Shown: one piece after another, positions 8,987-18,817 of the stretch
Numbering within the stretch: position 1 is the stretch's first letter
Layout: each line of letters starts with the position of its first letter
Source: Streptantibioticus rubrisoli
GTDB taxonomy: Bacteria; Actinomycetota; Actinomycetes; Streptomycetales; Streptomycetaceae
Assembly (NCBI RefSeq): GCF_024436055.1
Contig: NZ_JANFNH010000003.1
Location: 186,001 to 250,000 of the forward strand
Reading direction: 5' to 3'
DNA: 64,000 nucleotides
The notes under the pieces: model-generated
What the model saw: only the letters and a program-made list of their open reading frames with translations
Told to the model about the DNA's origin: nothing
Databases searched by the model: none
Made by a program: the position numbers and the translations under genes

Positions 8987-10528
8987 ATGCATGATTCCGG
9001 ACAAATGAGACAGACGGTAGCAGTTGCCACCGCGTCGCCGGTTGACGACACCGGTGACCTCGCGCGCTTCGGATACCGCCAGGAACTGGAGCGTTCGCTG
9101 GGCTCGTTCTCCAGCTTCGCGGCGGGCTTCAGCTACATCTCCATCATGACCGGTGTCTTCCAGCTGTTCGGCTTCGGATTCGCCTCCGGCGGGCCCGCGT
9201 TCATCTGGAGCTGGCCGCTGGTCTTCATCGGCCAGGGCGCGGTGGCGCTGTGCTTCGCCGAGGTGGCGGGGCAGTTCCCGCTGGCGGGCGGCGTCTACCA
9301 GTGGTCCAAGAACATCGCCCGGCCCGCGACCGCCTGGATGTCCGGCTGGATCATGACCATCGGCGCGGTGGTCACCGCGGCGGCCGTCGCCGTGGCGTAC
9401 CAGGTGATCCTGCCGCAGGTCTCGCTCGCCTTCCAGATCGTCGGCGGGGCCTCCGACGCGGGCCAGACCGCCACTCCCAACGGCGCGAAGAACGCGATCC
9501 TGCTCGCGCTCGGCCTGGTGGTCTTCACCACTGTCGTCAACATCGTCGGCGTACGGCTGATGGCGAAGATCAACAACCTTGGTGTGGCGGTGGAGTTGAT
9601 CGGCGTCACGTTGCTGATAGTGATGCTGGCGCTGCACATCAAGCGTGGTCCGCAGATCGTCACCCACACCCAGGGCACCGGGGCCGGGCAGTCCTGGGGG
9701 TACCTCGGTGCCTTCCTGGTCGCCTCGATCATGAGCGCCTACGTCTTCTACGGCTTCGACACCGCGGGCTCGCTGGCCGAGGAGACCAGGGAGCCCCGGC
9801 GGCACGCACCGCGCGCCATCCTGCGCGCCCTCACCGCCGCCTTCCTGGCGGGCGGGCTGCTGATGCTGGTCGGGATGATGGCCGTCGGCGACATCAACGC
9901 CAAGGAACTGGGCACGCTCGGCATGCCGTACCTGATCAAGTCCACCCTCGGCAACGGCCTCGGCAACGTCTTCCTGGTCTGCTCCGCCATCGCCATCACC
10001 GTGTGCTGCCTGGCCGTGCAGACCGCCGCGATCCGGCTGCTGTTCGCCATGGCCAGGGACGGGCGGCTGCCGTTCGGCACCGCCATCGCGAGGGTCTCGC
10101 CGCGCTCGAAGACGCCGATCGTCCCCGCGGTGCTCACCGGTGCGCTGACCATCGCGCTGCTGCTGGTCAACATCGGCAACCAGCGGGTCTTCTACATCCT
10201 CACCTCGGTCGCCATCATCCTGTTCTACATCCCGTACCTGATGGTCACCGGCCCCATGCTGCTGCGCCGGCTGCGCGGTCAGTGGCCGCGCCCGGACCAC
10301 GGCCCGTACTTCAACCTGGGCCGCTGGGGCACCCCGGTCAACGTGCTGGCGGTGCTGTACGGGGCCGCCATGACCGTCAACCTCGCCTGGCCGCGCAAGG
10401 AGGTCTACGGAAGCGACCACTGGTACTTCCAGTGGGGTGCCGTCGTCTTCACCGCCGTCATCGTGGCGGTCGGCGCGGGCCTTTACCTCATCCGCCGCGG
10501 GGCGAACAGCGCTCCCACCAGCGACTGA
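8987..10528 (+). CDS. APC-family amino acid/GABA permease
   Basis: 513 residues from the ATG at 8987 (CTGGAG eight bases upstream; another in-frame ATG at 9005). The N-terminus carries DLARFGYRQELERSLGSFSS, the usual entry to amino-acid choline transporter (ACT) family permeases, then SYISIMTGVFQLFGFGFASG. Twelve hydrophobic segments follow, with GGVYQWSKNIARP after helix 3 and FDTAGSLAEETREPRRHAPRA, the conserved loop after helix 6, then TAAIRLLFAMARDGRLPF. Predicted role: uptake of an amino acid, GABA or choline-like substrate. It stands alone between an unidentified remnant and a stem-loop, so no pathway assignment is possible. Confidence 0.9.
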   Translation: MHDSGQMRQTVAVATASPVDDTGDLARFGYRQELERSLGSFSSFAAGFSYISIMTGVFQLFGFGFASGGPAFIWSWPLVFIGQGAVALCFAEVAGQFPLAGGVYQWSKNIARPATAWMSGWIMTIGAVVTAAAVAVAYQVILPQVSLAFQIVGGASDAGQTATPNGAKNAILLALGLVVFTTVVNIVGVRLMAKINNLGVAVELIGVTLLIVMLALHIKRGPQIVTHTQGTGAGQSWGYLGAFLVASIMSAYVFYGFDTAGSLAEETREPRRHAPRAILRALTAAFLAGGLLMLVGMMAVGDINAKELGTLGMPYLIKSTLGNGLGNVFLVCSAIAITVCCLAVQTAAIRLLFAMARDGRLPFGTAIARVSPRSKTPIVPAVLTGALTIALLLVNIGNQRVFYILTSVAIILFYIPYLMVTGPMLLRRLRGQWPRPDHGPYFNLGRWGTPVNVLAVLYGAAMTVNLAWPRKEVYGSDHWYFQWGAVVFTAVIVAVGAGLYLIRRGANSAPTSD

Positions 10529-10546
10529 CTCCGGTTCGCGGCCATC

Positions 10547-10587
10547 GGTCACGTGCTGTTGCGATCGACTCGTGGCAGCACGTGACC
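10547..10587. terminator. 12-bp inverted repeat after the permease
   Basis: GGTCACGTGCTG (10547-10558) and CAGCACGTGACC (10576-10587) pair perfectly around a 17-base loop, 19 bases after the permease stop. There is no T-run. It is most simply a terminator, but CACGTG is also a common regulator half-site, so an operator for the next gene is possible. Confidence 0.5.
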
Positions 10588-10722
10588 GCGCGCTGTTCGC
10601 TGAGCCGTCGGGGGACGAACGGTCGGCGCGCACAACTGGCCGGTTTAGACCATGGCCGGTGCTTGGCGGCCCGGCTAGACTCACGGACCGTTCGACCTGT
10701 CGTGGCAAGGAGAGCGGAAGCC

Positions 10723-11289
10723 GTGCACCACTCCTCGCGCGCCGGGTCGAGACCCAGCAAACCCGGAAAAGGAGACATACGGCGGCTGCGTCGGCTGTCC
10801 GAGTCCCTGCTCGACCAGCTCAACCTGCCGGACAAATGCGATATCTCCACGCTCTGTGAACTGCTCAGCCGGACACGTGGCCGCCCCCTGCACCTGGTGC
10901 CGCTGGCCATGGGCGCGGCCCATCCGTGCGGTATGTGGATCGCGTTGGACGTGGCCGATCTCGTGGTGTTCGAGGCCGACACCAGCCGACTGCACCGGGA
11001 CCACATCATCGCCCACGAACTGGCCCACATGATCTGCGGCCACCGCGATGTGAACCAGCCCGAGACGGCCGGGCTGGAGCAGCTCTTCCCCGATCTGGAC
11101 CCCCGCCGGGTGCACGAGATGCTGGGCCGCACCAGCTACTCGTCGCAGGAGGAGCAGGAGGCGGAGATCCTGGCGTCGCTGATCCTGGAGCGCGTCACCC
11201 GGCCGCCGAAGGAACAGGTGTGGTCGGTTCCGCCCGCCGAGGCGCAGACCGTGGCCCGTATCGACCGTACGCTGCAGCGCCCTGGATGA
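10723..11289 (+). CDS. ImmA/IrrE-type metallo-endopeptidase-like protein
   Basis: 188 residues from a GTG at 10723 with AAGGAGA upstream; the reading frame is open far upstream inside the permease but that part is antisense-like. The zinc motif HELAHMICGH (His98-Glu99, His102) is the gluzincin HExxH of ImmA/IrrE (DUF955) proteins. The N-terminus is very basic (RRLRRLSESLLDQLNLPDKC). The end EEQEAEILASLILERVTRP resembles the EAxxFA...L region that supplies the third zinc ligand in this family. Usual partner: an XRE repressor that it cleaves; none is adjacent here. Instead a MAB_1171c-type membrane protein follows 16 bases later, a pairing seen repeatedly in streptomycetes. Confidence 0.85.
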   Translation: MHHSSRAGSRPSKPGKGDIRRLRRLSESLLDQLNLPDKCDISTLCELLSRTRGRPLHLVPLAMGAAHPCGMWIALDVADLVVFEADTSRLHRDHIIAHELAHMICGHRDVNQPETAGLEQLFPDLDPRRVHEMLGRTSYSSQEEQEAEILASLILERVTRPPKEQVWSVPPAEAQTVARIDRTLQRPG

Positions 11290-11305
11290 ACCCGCTGGAG
11301 GGTAC

Positions 11306-12532
11306 GTGGGAGATCTGAAGGGCGTTGTCTTTCCGCCCTGCGCGGCGCTGTGCGCCGTGGCGTTCCTCTACAAGCTGCGCGACCTGCGGCAGCACCGGGG
11401 CGACCCCGCGCTGCTCGCCCTGATCACCGCCTTCCTGCTCAAGGGCGTCTCGTTCACCCTGTCCATCCCCGCGGTCTCCGCCAGCGTGGACGCGCACACC
11501 GGGGTGCCCAACCTGGCGGCGCTGGGCATCCATCTGCTGGGCGGTGTCTCGTCCAGCGCCGCGCTGCTGGTGGCCATCACGTACTGGGTACACCCGGCCG
11601 AGCAGGCCTGGCCGAGGGCGCGGGCCTGGCTGTGCGGGTTCGGCGCGTGCGCGATGGCGATGTTCGCGCTGTGGCTGGCCGCCCAGCCACACGGGGACGT
11701 CAGGTCGGCGCACTACATCCTGCAGAACGTGGCCGACCCCGTGGTGGGCGGTTACACCCTGCTCTACGCCATCGCGTTCGGCGCCGGGATGATCCAGATC
11801 GCCCTGCTGTGCCGCCGCTACGCCAGGGCCGCGGGACGGCAGTGGCTGCGGTGGGGGATGGCCACCACCCAACTCGGCGCGCTGAGTTGCATCATCTACT
11901 GCGCCAACCGGGCCTGGGCGGTGGTCGCGGTCCACCTCGGACTCAACCCGCTGCAGTGGGAGGCACTGACCCCGATCGCCAACGGCATCGGCATCCTGTG
12001 CCTGGCGAGCGGGCTCACCATGCCGTCCTGGGGGCCGCGACTGTCCGAACTGCGGCGTGCGATCGGCAACTTCGTGGCGTACCAGCGGCTGCACCCGCTG
12101 TGGCGCGACCTGTACCGGGCGATCCCGGACATCGCGTTGAGCCCTCCGGCGTCCACCCGGCTCGACCGGTTCACCCCGCGCGACATCAACTACCGGCTGT
12201 ACCGGCTGGTGATCGAGATCCAGGACGGACTGCTCGTACTGCGCCCCCACATGGACCCCGAGATCGCCGCGGCCGCCGCACGGTCGGCCAGCGGCGCCGG
12301 CCTCGCCGGTGACCGCCTGGACGCCGCCGTACGCGCCGCCCAGGTGCGGGCGGCACTGAGGGCCAGAAGGGACAACCTTCCGGCCACCGACGGCGCACCG
12401 CCCACCACCCCCGTCGCGCGACCCGCGCTCGCCGCGGAAGAGGATGGGGACTACCTGGGCGAGGTCTCCCGACTGGTCGGTGTCGCCCGGGCCTATGCGG
12501 CTCTCGCACGGAGGAAGAGGAGCACCACATGA
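11306..12532 (+). CDS. MAB_1171c-family membrane protein
   Basis: 408 residues from a GTG at 11306 with GGAGGG upstream. Seven hydrophobic helices occupy roughly residues 1-215: [56 protein letters not shown], then four more. A soluble C-terminal half follows with [15 protein letters not shown] and [20 protein letters not shown], typical of this family (putative transporter, DUF6545 tail). The function is unknown. The gene sits between an ImmA-like protease and an aldo/keto reductase and overlaps the latter by four bases (ATGA), so the three form one operon. Inferred: a membrane sensor or exporter linked to the protease. Confidence 0.8.
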   Translation: MGDLKGVVFPPCAALCAVAFLYKLRDLRQHRGDPALLALITAFLLKGVSFTLSIPAVSASVDAHTGVPNLAALGIHLLGGVSSSAALLVAITYWVHPAEQAWPRARAWLCGFGACAMAMFALWLAAQPHGDVRSAHYILQNVADPVVGGYTLLYAIAFGAGMIQIALLCRRYARAAGRQWLRWGMATTQLGALSCIIYCANRAWAVVAVHLGLNPLQWEALTPIANGIGILCLASGLTMPSWGPRLSELRRAIGNFVAYQRLHPLWRDLYRAIPDIALSPPASTRLDRFTPRDINYRLYRLVIEIQDGLLVLRPHMDPEIAAAAARSASGAGLAGDRLDAAVRAAQVRAALRARRDNLPATDGAPPTTPVARPALAAEEDGDYLGEVSRLVGVARAYAALARRKRSTT

Positions 12533-13524
12533 AGCAGCGCAGACTGGGCAACAGCGGGTTGGCGGTCTCCGCGCTCGGGCTCGGATGCATGGGCATGTCG
12601 ATCGCGTACGGCCCCGCCGACGAGACCGAGGCCCGACGGGTCCTGGACCGCGCCGGTGAGCTGGGCGTCACCCTGCTGGACACCGCGGACGCCTACGGGC
12701 GCGGCGCCAACGAGGAGTTGCTGGGCGGTTGGCTGCGCGGGCGGGACCGGGACCGGGTGGTGCTGGCCACCAAGTTCGGGCTGCGGCACGACGCGGCCAG
12801 CGGCCGGGTCGGCGACGTGGACACCTCCCCGCAGTACGTGCCGGTGGCCTGTGACGCCTCGCTGCGCCGACTCGGCGTGGACCACATCGACCTGTACTAC
12901 GCGCACCGCCGCGATCCCGAGGTGCCGGTCGAGGACACCGTCGGCGCCATGGCCGCGCTGGTCGAGGCGGGCAAGGTGCGGTACCTCGGGCTGTCCGAGG
13001 TGAGCGCCGCGACGCTGCGCAGGGCGCACGCCGTACACCCCATCGCCGCCGTGCAGTTGGAGTATTCGCTGTTCACCCGGGACGTGGTGGAGGGCGAGAT
13101 GCTGGCCACCTGCCGGGAACTGGACATCGCCGTGGTGGCGTACTCGCCGCTCGGCCGCGGCATGCTCACCGGCGCCGTCGCCTCCCGGGACGACCTGACG
13201 CGGGACGACAACCGGCTGCGCTGGCCGCGGTTCTCCGCCGAGAACATCGGCCCCAACCTGGAACTCGTCCGGGCAGTGGGCGAATTGGCGGCGACGATCG
13301 GGTGCACCCCCGGGCAGGCGGCGCTCGCCTGGCTGCTCGCCCAGGGCGACGACATCATCCCGATCCCCGGCACCAAACGGGTCCGCTATCTGGAGGAGAA
13401 CGCCGCGGCCGTCGAACTCCGGCTCACCGCCGAGCAGATCGACCAGCTGTGCCAGGCCGTGCCGTCCACCGCGGTCGCGGGCGAACGCTACCCGGAACAG
13501 GCGCTGCGCCGCGTAGGCCACTGA
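12529..13524 (+). CDS. Aldo/keto reductase
   Basis: 331 residues. Starts [20 protein letters not shown] and has the classic AKR set: [30 protein letters not shown] with catalytic Asp and Tyr, KFGLR with the active-site Lys, [20 protein letters not shown] with the fourth residue His, then [21 protein letters not shown] and [15 protein letters not shown], which binds the NADPH phosphate. It is an NADPH-dependent carbonyl reductase of the AKR13-like subgroup, with unknown substrate. The ATG overlaps the preceding stop as ATGA, implying coupling to the membrane protein. Confidence 0.93.
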   Translation: MKQRRLGNSGLAVSALGLGCMGMSIAYGPADETEARRVLDRAGELGVTLLDTADAYGRGANEELLGGWLRGRDRDRVVLATKFGLRHDAASGRVGDVDTSPQYVPVACDASLRRLGVDHIDLYYAHRRDPEVPVEDTVGAMAALVEAGKVRYLGLSEVSAATLRRAHAVHPIAAVQLEYSLFTRDVVEGEMLATCRELDIAVVAYSPLGRGMLTGAVASRDDLTRDDNRLRWPRFSAENIGPNLELVRAVGELAATIGCTPGQAALAWLLAQGDDIIPIPGTKRVRYLEENAAAVELRLTAEQIDQLCQAVPSTAVAGERYPEQALRRVGH

Positions 13525-14006
13525 CCACCGCCGGGACCTCGCGGCCGCTGGGTCGTGGGCTCCCGGGGCAGGCCATCCAACTCACGTACCCGGCCGATGA
13601 CTTCGGCGATCGAGTGGAAGCCCCGCGCGGACAGCCCCGCGCCGCGCGGCGCTACCCCGGCCGTGGTCAGCGGGCGGTGCGCATCCGGCGTATGTGTTCT
13701 GCGAACCGGCGGGCGCCCGGGCTGGCCGCGTGCCCTCCCGTTGTCCGCTGCAGTCCGCGATGATCGGGTTCTCCGTGCTGCTGTCCTGCGGCGCCATGGC
13801 GGCCGCCGCGGCCACCAGCCGCGGTGCCACCCGCCGCCGGGTGCGCGGCCGCCACCGCAGGCAGCGCGGAGCCAGCGGCCAGCATCGGGCCACCCGTCGC
13901 CGGGGGGCCGCCGCCCACCGCTGACGGCGGCCTCTCGGTACGATGAGGGCGCAGGCGCGTACCTCGGGGCGAGGGCGCGACCCTTCGTCGACAGGAGCGT
14001 TCCGCA
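13525..14006. other. 482-base gap with no convincing gene
   Basis: Between the reductase and panD. A 54-codon + frame at 13760-13924 starts with a hydrophobic stretch (MIGFSVLLSCGAMAAAAATS) and ends in a poly-Arg tail but has no ribosome site. A − strand frame contains the protein-like FHSIAEVIGRVRELDGLP near 13570-13625, possibly a decayed coding fragment. Neither is supported enough to call. AGGAGCG at 13993 is the panD ribosome site. Confidence 0.4.
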
Positions 14007-14426
14007 GTGCTGCGCACCATGTTCAAGTCCAAGATCCACCGCGCGACGGTCACCGAGGCCGATCTGCACTACGTGGGGTCGGTGACGGTCGACGCCGAGC
14101 TGATGGAAGCCGCCGACCTGCTGCCCGGCGAGCTGGTCCACATCGTCGACATCACCAACGGCGCCCGGCTGGAGACCTATGTCATCGAGGGTGAGCGCGG
14201 CTCCGGCGTCATCGGCATCAACGGCGCCGCGGCGCATCTGGTGCACCCCGGCGACCTGGTCATCCTGATCAGCTACGCGCAGGTGGACGACGCCGAGGCC
14301 AGGACGCTGCGCCCGCGGGTGGTGCACGTGGACGAGGGCAACCGGATCGTGGAGCTGGGCGCCGACGCCTCCGCCCCGGTGCCGGGCGGCGACACCGTAC
14401 GCAGCCCCCGGGCCGTGGCACGCTGA
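14007..14426 (+). CDS. panD: Aspartate 1-decarboxylase
   Basis: 139 residues from a GTG at 14007 with AGGAGCG upstream. It makes beta-alanine from L-aspartate for pantothenate and CoA. The proenzyme cuts itself between Gly24 and Ser25 in [11 protein letters not shown] to form the pyruvoyl cofactor. [18 protein letters not shown], then [14 protein letters not shown] and [20 protein letters not shown] are the family's conserved blocks. The length matches the family; the last ~20 residues are a loose, Pro/Ala-rich tail. It is convergent with grpE (7 bases between stops) and not linked to other pantothenate genes. Confidence 0.97.
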   Translation: MLRTMFKSKIHRATVTEADLHYVGSVTVDAELMEAADLLPGELVHIVDITNGARLETYVIEGERGSGVIGINGAAAHLVHPGDLVILISYAQVDDAEARTLRPRVVHVDEGNRIVELGADASAPVPGGDTVRSPRAVAR

Positions 14427-14433
14427 CCGCGGC

Positions 14434-15012
14434 TCAGGAGGCGCCGCCGGGCTCCGGCGGCGCCGCCACGATCACCAGCGCCGGGCTGAGCAGCTGGTCG
14501 CCCAGCCGGTAGCCGGGCCGCAGCACCTGCGCGCAGGTCGGGCCGTCGACGTCCGGGGAACGGGCCTGCGACAGCGCCTCGTGCACCGTGGGATCGAACG
14601 GCTCCCCGGGTTCCCCGAAGGACCGCAGCCCGAGCGCCGCCAGATGCGTCTCCAGCGCGTCGCTGACCGCGACGAAGCCGTCGGTCATGTCACCGTGGCG
14701 CCGCACCCGCACCACGGTGTCCAGCACCGGCAGCAGTTCGCGCACCACGTTGGCCACCGCGATCTCGCGCACCGCCAGCCGGTCGCGCCGCACCCGCTTG
14801 CGGTAGTTGTCGTACTCCGCCTTCAGCCGCTGCAAGTCCGCTGTGCGCTCGGCGAGTTGCGCGCTGAGCTGGCCGGGGCCGGTCTCCTTGACCGTGCCCG
14901 ACGGGGGCCGCAGCCGCAGCACCGGGTCGACGCAGTGCGCGCGCGGGTCGTACGGGGCGGACACCGGTACCGGTAGCCGCGCCCCGGGCGGGGAGCCGGT
15001 GGGGTGGGTCAT
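14434..15012 (-). CDS. grpE: GrpE nucleotide exchange factor (paralogue)
   Basis: 192 residues. It releases ADP from DnaK. After a proline-rich 45-residue head comes a coiled-coil [30 protein letters not shown], of which DNYRKRV is the family marker, then LPVLDTVVR and the beta domain with [14 protein letters not shown] and [19 protein letters not shown]. Its ATG overlaps the dnaK stop (ATGA), so it is the second gene of a dnaK-grpE operon. The sequence is divergent and short in the tail compared with housekeeping GrpE, suggesting an accessory copy. Confidence 0.9.
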   Translation of the reverse strand: MTHPTGSPPGARLPVPVSAPYDPRAHCVDPVLRLRPPSGTVKETGPGQLSAQLAERTADLQRLKAEYDNYRKRVRRDRLAVREIAVANVVRELLPVLDTVVRVRRHGDMTDGFVAVSDALETHLAALGLRSFGEPGEPFDPTVHEALSQARSPDVDGPTCAQVLRPGYRLGDQLLSPALVIVAAPPEPGGAS

Positions 15013-16883
15013 CCGGTGCCTCCCTTGGGCTTGTCCTCGTCCACGATCTCGGCGTCCACCACCTCGTCCTCCGGCTTGCCGCCGGTGGCACCGGCGGTAC
15101 CGGTGTCGCCGCCGGTGGCGGCCCCGGCGCCCTCGCCCGCCGCGGCGTACATGGCCTGGCCCAGCTTCTGGCTGACCGCGGCCAGCTTCTCGGTGGCGGC
15201 GCGGATCTCGGCGGTGTCCTGGCCCTTGAGCTTCTCCTTCAGCTCACCGATCGCCGTCTCCACCTCGCTCCTGACGTCCGCGGGCACCTTGCCCTCGTTG
15301 TCCTTAAGGAACTTGTCGGTCTGGTAGACGAGTTGCTCGGCCTGGTTGCGGGTCTCGGCGGCCTCGCGGCGCTTGTGGTCCTCCTCCGCGTACTGCTCGG
15401 CCTCGCGCATCATCCGGTCGATGTCTTCCTTGGGCAGCGCGGAACCGCCGGTGACGGTCATCCGCTGCTCCTTGCCGGTGCCCAGGTCCTTGGCGGAGAC
15501 GTGCATGATGCCGTTGGCGTCGATGTCGAAGGTGACCTCGATCTGCGGCACACTGCGCGGCGCCGGGGGCAGACCGGTCAGCTCGAACATGCCGAGCTTC
15601 TTGTTGTACGCGGCGATCTCCCGTTCGCCCTGGAAGACCTGGATCTGCACCGACGGCTGGTTGTCCTCGGCCGTGGTGAAGATCTCCGAACGCTTCGTCG
15701 GAATCGTGGTGTTGCGCTCGATCAGCTTGGTCATGATGCCGCCCTTGGTCTCGATGCCGAGGGACAGCGGGGTGACGTCCAGCAGCAGGACGTCCTTGAC
15801 CTCGCCCTTGAGCACACCGGCCTGCAGGCTGGCGCCGATGGCGACGACCTCGTCCGGGTTGACACCCTTGTGCGGGTCCTTGCCGGTCAGTTCCTTGACC
15901 AGCTCGGTCACCGCGGGCATCCGCGTCGATCCGCCGACCAGGATGACGTGGTCCAGGTCCGCGACCTTGATCCGGGCGTCCTTGACCGCGGCGTGGAACG
16001 GCTCCTTGCAGCGCTCCAGCAGATCGGCGGTGAGCTGCTGGAACTGCGCCCTGGTCAGCTTCTCGTCCAGGTGCAGCGGGCCTTCCGCGGACGCCGTGAT
16101 GTACGGCAGGTTGATGTTGGTCTCGGTGGACGAGGACAGTTCGATCTTGGCCCGCTCGGCCGCCTCGCGCAGCCGCTGCACCGCCATCTTGTCCTTGGAC
16201 AGGTCGATCCCGTGGGCGTTCTTGAACTGCTTGACCAGGTGCTCGACGATCCGCTGGTCCCAGTCATCACCGCCGAGGTGGGTGTCGCCGTGGGTGGCCT
16301 TCACCTCGACCACGCCCTCGCCGATCTCCAGCAGCGACACGTCGAAGGTGCCGCCGCCGAGGTCGAAGACGAGGATGGTCTGGTCGTTCTCCTTGTCCAG
16401 GCCGTACGCCAGGGCGGCGGAGGTCGGCTCGTTGATGATCCGCAGTACCCGCAGCCCGGCGATCTCGCCCGCCTCCTTGGTGGCGGTGCGCTGCGCGTCG
16501 TTGAAGTAGGCGGGCACGGTGATCACGGCGTCCGTCACGTCCTCGCCGAGATAGGCCTCCGCGTCCCGCTTGAGCTTCTGCAGCACCCGTGCGGAGATCT
16601 CCTGGGCGGTGTAGCGCTTGCCGTCGATGTCGCCCTTCTCGGGGAAGCGCCAGTTCGGGTCGCCGACGTGCCGCTTGACCGAGCGGGCGGTGCGCTCCAC
16701 GTTGGTGATGGCCTGACGCTTGGCGATCTCGCCGACGAGCACCTCGCCGCTCTTGGCGAAGGCCACCACCGACGGGGTGGTGCGCGCCCCTTCGGTGTTG
16801 GTGATGACCGTGGGCTCGCCACCCTCCAGGACGGACACCACGGAGTTCGTCGTACCGAGGTCAATACCGACTGGCCGTGCCAT
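15009..16883 (-). CDS. dnaK: Molecular chaperone DnaK (Hsp70)
   Basis: 624 residues. The N-terminal ATPase has [56 protein letters not shown] and [10 protein letters not shown]. The substrate domain has [28 protein letters not shown] and [21 protein letters not shown] (written in parts). The tail ends in a Gly/Ala/Asp-rich stretch with [15 protein letters not shown]. It is a full-length, typical actinobacterial DnaK. It is followed by overlapping grpE but not by dnaJ or hspR, and no CTTGAGT-N7-ACTCAAG HspR box is seen in the 84 bases upstream. It is probably a second copy, with regulation other than HspR. Confidence 0.96.
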   Translation of the reverse strand: MARPVGIDLGTTNSVVSVLEGGEPTVITNTEGARTTPSVVAFAKSGEVLVGEIAKRQAITNVERTARSVKRHVGDPNWRFPEKGDIDGKRYTAQEISARVLQKLKRDAEAYLGEDVTDAVITVPAYFNDAQRTATKEAGEIAGLRVLRIINEPTSAALAYGLDKENDQTILVFDLGGGTFDVSLLEIGEGVVEVKATHGDTHLGGDDWDQRIVEHLVKQFKNAHGIDLSKDKMAVQRLREAAERAKIELSSSTETNINLPYITASAEGPLHLDEKLTRAQFQQLTADLLERCKEPFHAAVKDARIKVADLDHVILVGGSTRMPAVTELVKELTGKDPHKGVNPDEVVAIGASLQAGVLKGEVKDVLLLDVTPLSLGIETKGGIMTKLIERNTTIPTKRSEIFTTAEDNQPSVQIQVFQGEREIAAYNKKLGMFELTGLPPAPRSVPQIEVTFDIDANGIMHVSAKDLGTGKEQRMTVTGGSALPKEDIDRMMREAEQYAEEDHKRREAAETRNQAEQLVYQTDKFLKDNEGKVPADVRSEVETAIGELKEKLKGQDTAEIRAATEKLAAVSQKLGQAMYAAAGEGAGAATGGDTGTAGATGGKPEDEVVDAEIVDEDKPKGGTG

Positions 16884-16967
16884 GGCAGCTCTCCTCCTCG
16901 CGCCCGCTATCGGTTCCAGAGTGCCTCGGGAATCCGTCCGCCGCAGCGGTGCGGGTGCCGCGGAGCG

Positions 16968-18146
16968 CTACGGAACGTCCGTCCGCCCGTAGGGCAGCTC
17001 CAGCCGTACCGCGAACCCGCCGTCCGGCTCCGGTGCCGCCGCCAGCGTGCCGCCGAGCAGTGTGGCGCGCTCCCGCAGCCCCACGATGCCGTGGCCGCCG
17101 CCCGGCAGATCGGGGCGCGGCGCCTGGGCGGACGCCGGGCCGTTGCGTACGCATACCCGCAGCGACTCCTGGGCGACCACCACCGTCACAGTGGTCGCGG
17201 CTCCCGGCGCGTGCTTGCGGACGTTGGTCAGCGCCTCCTGCACCGTGCGGTACGCGGCCCGCTCCACCGGCTCCGGCAGCTCCCGGCCGTCCGCGCCGTC
17301 GATCCGCAGCTCGGCGTTGACCTCGGAGGCGGACACCAGCGCCGGAAGGTCGGCGAGGGTGGGCTGCGGCGCGAGTTCGGTCGGTCCGGCACCGGCGGCC
17401 CGCAGCACCAGGATCATGCTGCGCAACTCCTCCAGCGTGGCCACCGCGAGCCCGCGCAGCGTGCCCGCGACCTCCTTGACGTCCGGGTCGCGCGCGGTGA
17501 CCTCCAGCGCGCCCGCCTGCACGGCGATCAGCCCCGCCTGGTGCGAGACCACGTCGTGCATCTCACGGGCGATCCGCGCCCGCTCCCTTGCTATCACCGT
17601 CTGCGCGTGCAGCGCCCGCTCGTGGTCCCGTACCGTGGCCAGCTCCGCGACCCGGTCCGACAGGTCCTTCCTGGTCTGCGCGAGCAGCCCCAGCATCACC
17701 GGGCCGGTGCCCAGCATCACCGCGTAGATCAGCTGCTGCACCAGATCGCTGAGCGTCTCCTTGGCGAACCCGGTGATCGGCCACGGGACGAACGCCCCGG
17801 CGGCCACCACCAGCGCGGCCAGCGCCTTGTGCCGCACCGGCCGCTCGGTCCTGGCCACCGTGTAGGCGCCGACCATGGCGGCGATCAGCGCGTTGCCCGC
17901 GTACAGCCCGGGGAGGGTGGCGATCAGGACGGTGCGCGGCCACCGCCTGCGCAGCAGCAGGACGGCGGCGGCGCCCAGCGACGCGTAGAAGTGCCAGTCG
18001 CGTGGCGGCGGGTAGTTCAACGCGGCGTCCAGACCGGCCAGCGCCACCAGGACGAGGTCGATGACCCGCGACTGCCAGCGGCAGTGCGTGCGCCACAGCA
18101 GCCGCAGGAACGGCAGCGGCTGGGCGGCGCGTACCGAGCGGCTCAC
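16968..18146 (-). CDS. NarL-type sensor histidine kinase
   Basis: 392 residues from a GTG at 18146 that overlaps the response-regulator stop (GTGA). Five to six N-terminal membrane helices (residues about 28-155, including VIDLVLVALAGLDAAL and KALAALVVAAGAFVPWPI) lack a large extracellular loop, so it probably senses through the membrane. A HisKA_3 dimerisation domain follows with REMHDVVSHQAGLI, phospho-acceptor His197. The HATPase has EALTNVRKHAPG (N box) and GGGHGIVGLRERATLLGG (G box). It phosphorylates the regulator encoded just upstream. The stimulus is unknown. Confidence 0.93.
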   Translation of the reverse strand: MSRSVRAAQPLPFLRLLWRTHCRWQSRVIDLVLVALAGLDAALNYPPPRDWHFYASLGAAAVLLLRRRWPRTVLIATLPGLYAGNALIAAMVGAYTVARTERPVRHKALAALVVAAGAFVPWPITGFAKETLSDLVQQLIYAVMLGTGPVMLGLLAQTRKDLSDRVAELATVRDHERALHAQTVIARERARIAREMHDVVSHQAGLIAVQAGALEVTARDPDVKEVAGTLRGLAVATLEELRSMILVLRAAGAGPTELAPQPTLADLPALVSASEVNAELRIDGADGRELPEPVERAAYRTVQEALTNVRKHAPGAATTVTVVVAQESLRVCVRNGPASAQAPRPDLPGGGHGIVGLRERATLLGGTLAAAPEPDGGFAVRLELPYGRTDVP

Positions 18147-18817
18147 AGGCCCTGCTCCTCGACCAGCCCGACCCGGTCCGCCAGCACGGCGGCCTGGATC
18201 CGGTTCGCCACGCCCAGCTTGGTCAGCACCGCCCGGACGTAGTCCTTCACGGTGGCCACCGCTATGTGCATCCGGGCGCCTATCTCAGCGTTGGACAGCC
18301 CCTGCCCGACGTACGCCAGCACCTGTCGCTCACGCGGCGACAGCGCGCTCACCGCCTCGCTGGCCTGGTACGACGCGGCGGCCCTGGCGGGGCGGCCCAG
18401 TCGCCGGACCACCGAGGGGGACAGGCAGCCCGCGCCGGTGGCCACCGCGCGCACCGAGCGGACCAGGATCTCCGGGTCGGTGTCCTTCAGCAGGAAGCCC
18501 GAGGCGCCGAGCCGCAGCGCCTCGCCGAGGTACTCATCGGTGTCGAAGGTGGTGAGCATCGCGACGTACGGCGGGCTGGGCAGTTCGGTCAGCCGCCGTA
18601 GCACGGTGAGCCCGTCGACGTCGGGCATCCGGATGTCGAGCAGCACCACATCGGGCTGGTCGCGGCGTACCGCGGCGACCGCCTGGGCCCCCTCGCAGCT
18701 GGCCACGACGGTGATGCCGGGCGCGCTGCCCAGGATCATGGCCAGCCCGGATCTGATCAGCGCCTCGTCGTCGACGATCAGCACCCGTACCGGGGAAGGG
18801 GTTTCCACTTCAGTCAT
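18143..18817 (-). CDS. NarL/LuxR-family response regulator
   Basis: 224 residues from the ATG at 18817, chosen because the protein then begins MTEVETPSPVRVLIVDDEAL; an upstream in-frame ATG at 18856 would add 13 poor residues. Receiver domain: Asp16/Asp17, phospho-acceptor Asp61 in VVLLDIRMPDVDG, Thr in MLTTFD, and Lys in GFLLKDTDPE. LuxR helix-turn-helix: LSPRERQVLAYVGQGLSNAE then VATVKDYVRAVLTKLG. It is the first gene of a two-gene operon with the kinase. Targets are unknown, and no obvious dyad is visible upstream. Confidence 0.93.
   Translation of the reverse strand: MTEVETPSPVRVLIVDDEALIRSGLAMILGSAPGITVVASCEGAQAVAAVRRDQPDVVLLDIRMPDVDGLTVLRRLTELPSPPYVAMLTTFDTDEYLGEALRLGASGFLLKDTDPEILVRSVRAVATGAGCLSPSVVRRLGRPARAAASYQASEAVSALSPRERQVLAYVGQGLSNAEIGARMHIAVATVKDYVRAVLTKLGVANRIQAAVLADRVGLVEEQGL

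Noticed and set aside
10653-10681. Sigma-70-type promoter before the ImmA-like gene.
   Set aside because: TAGACT at 10676 is a fair −10 but nothing like a −35 lies at the correct distance.
9250-10722. Extension of the ImmA-like gene through the permease.
   Set aside because: Out-of-frame reading of the permease; the GTG at 10723 has a good ribosome site.
16884-16967. HspR (HAIR) operator upstream of dnaK.
   Set aside because: Neither CTTGAGT nor ACTCAAG is present.
15333-18242. 969-codon + strand frame across dnaK and the histidine kinase.
   Set aside because: Antisense shadow of two well-supported genes; low-complexity composition.
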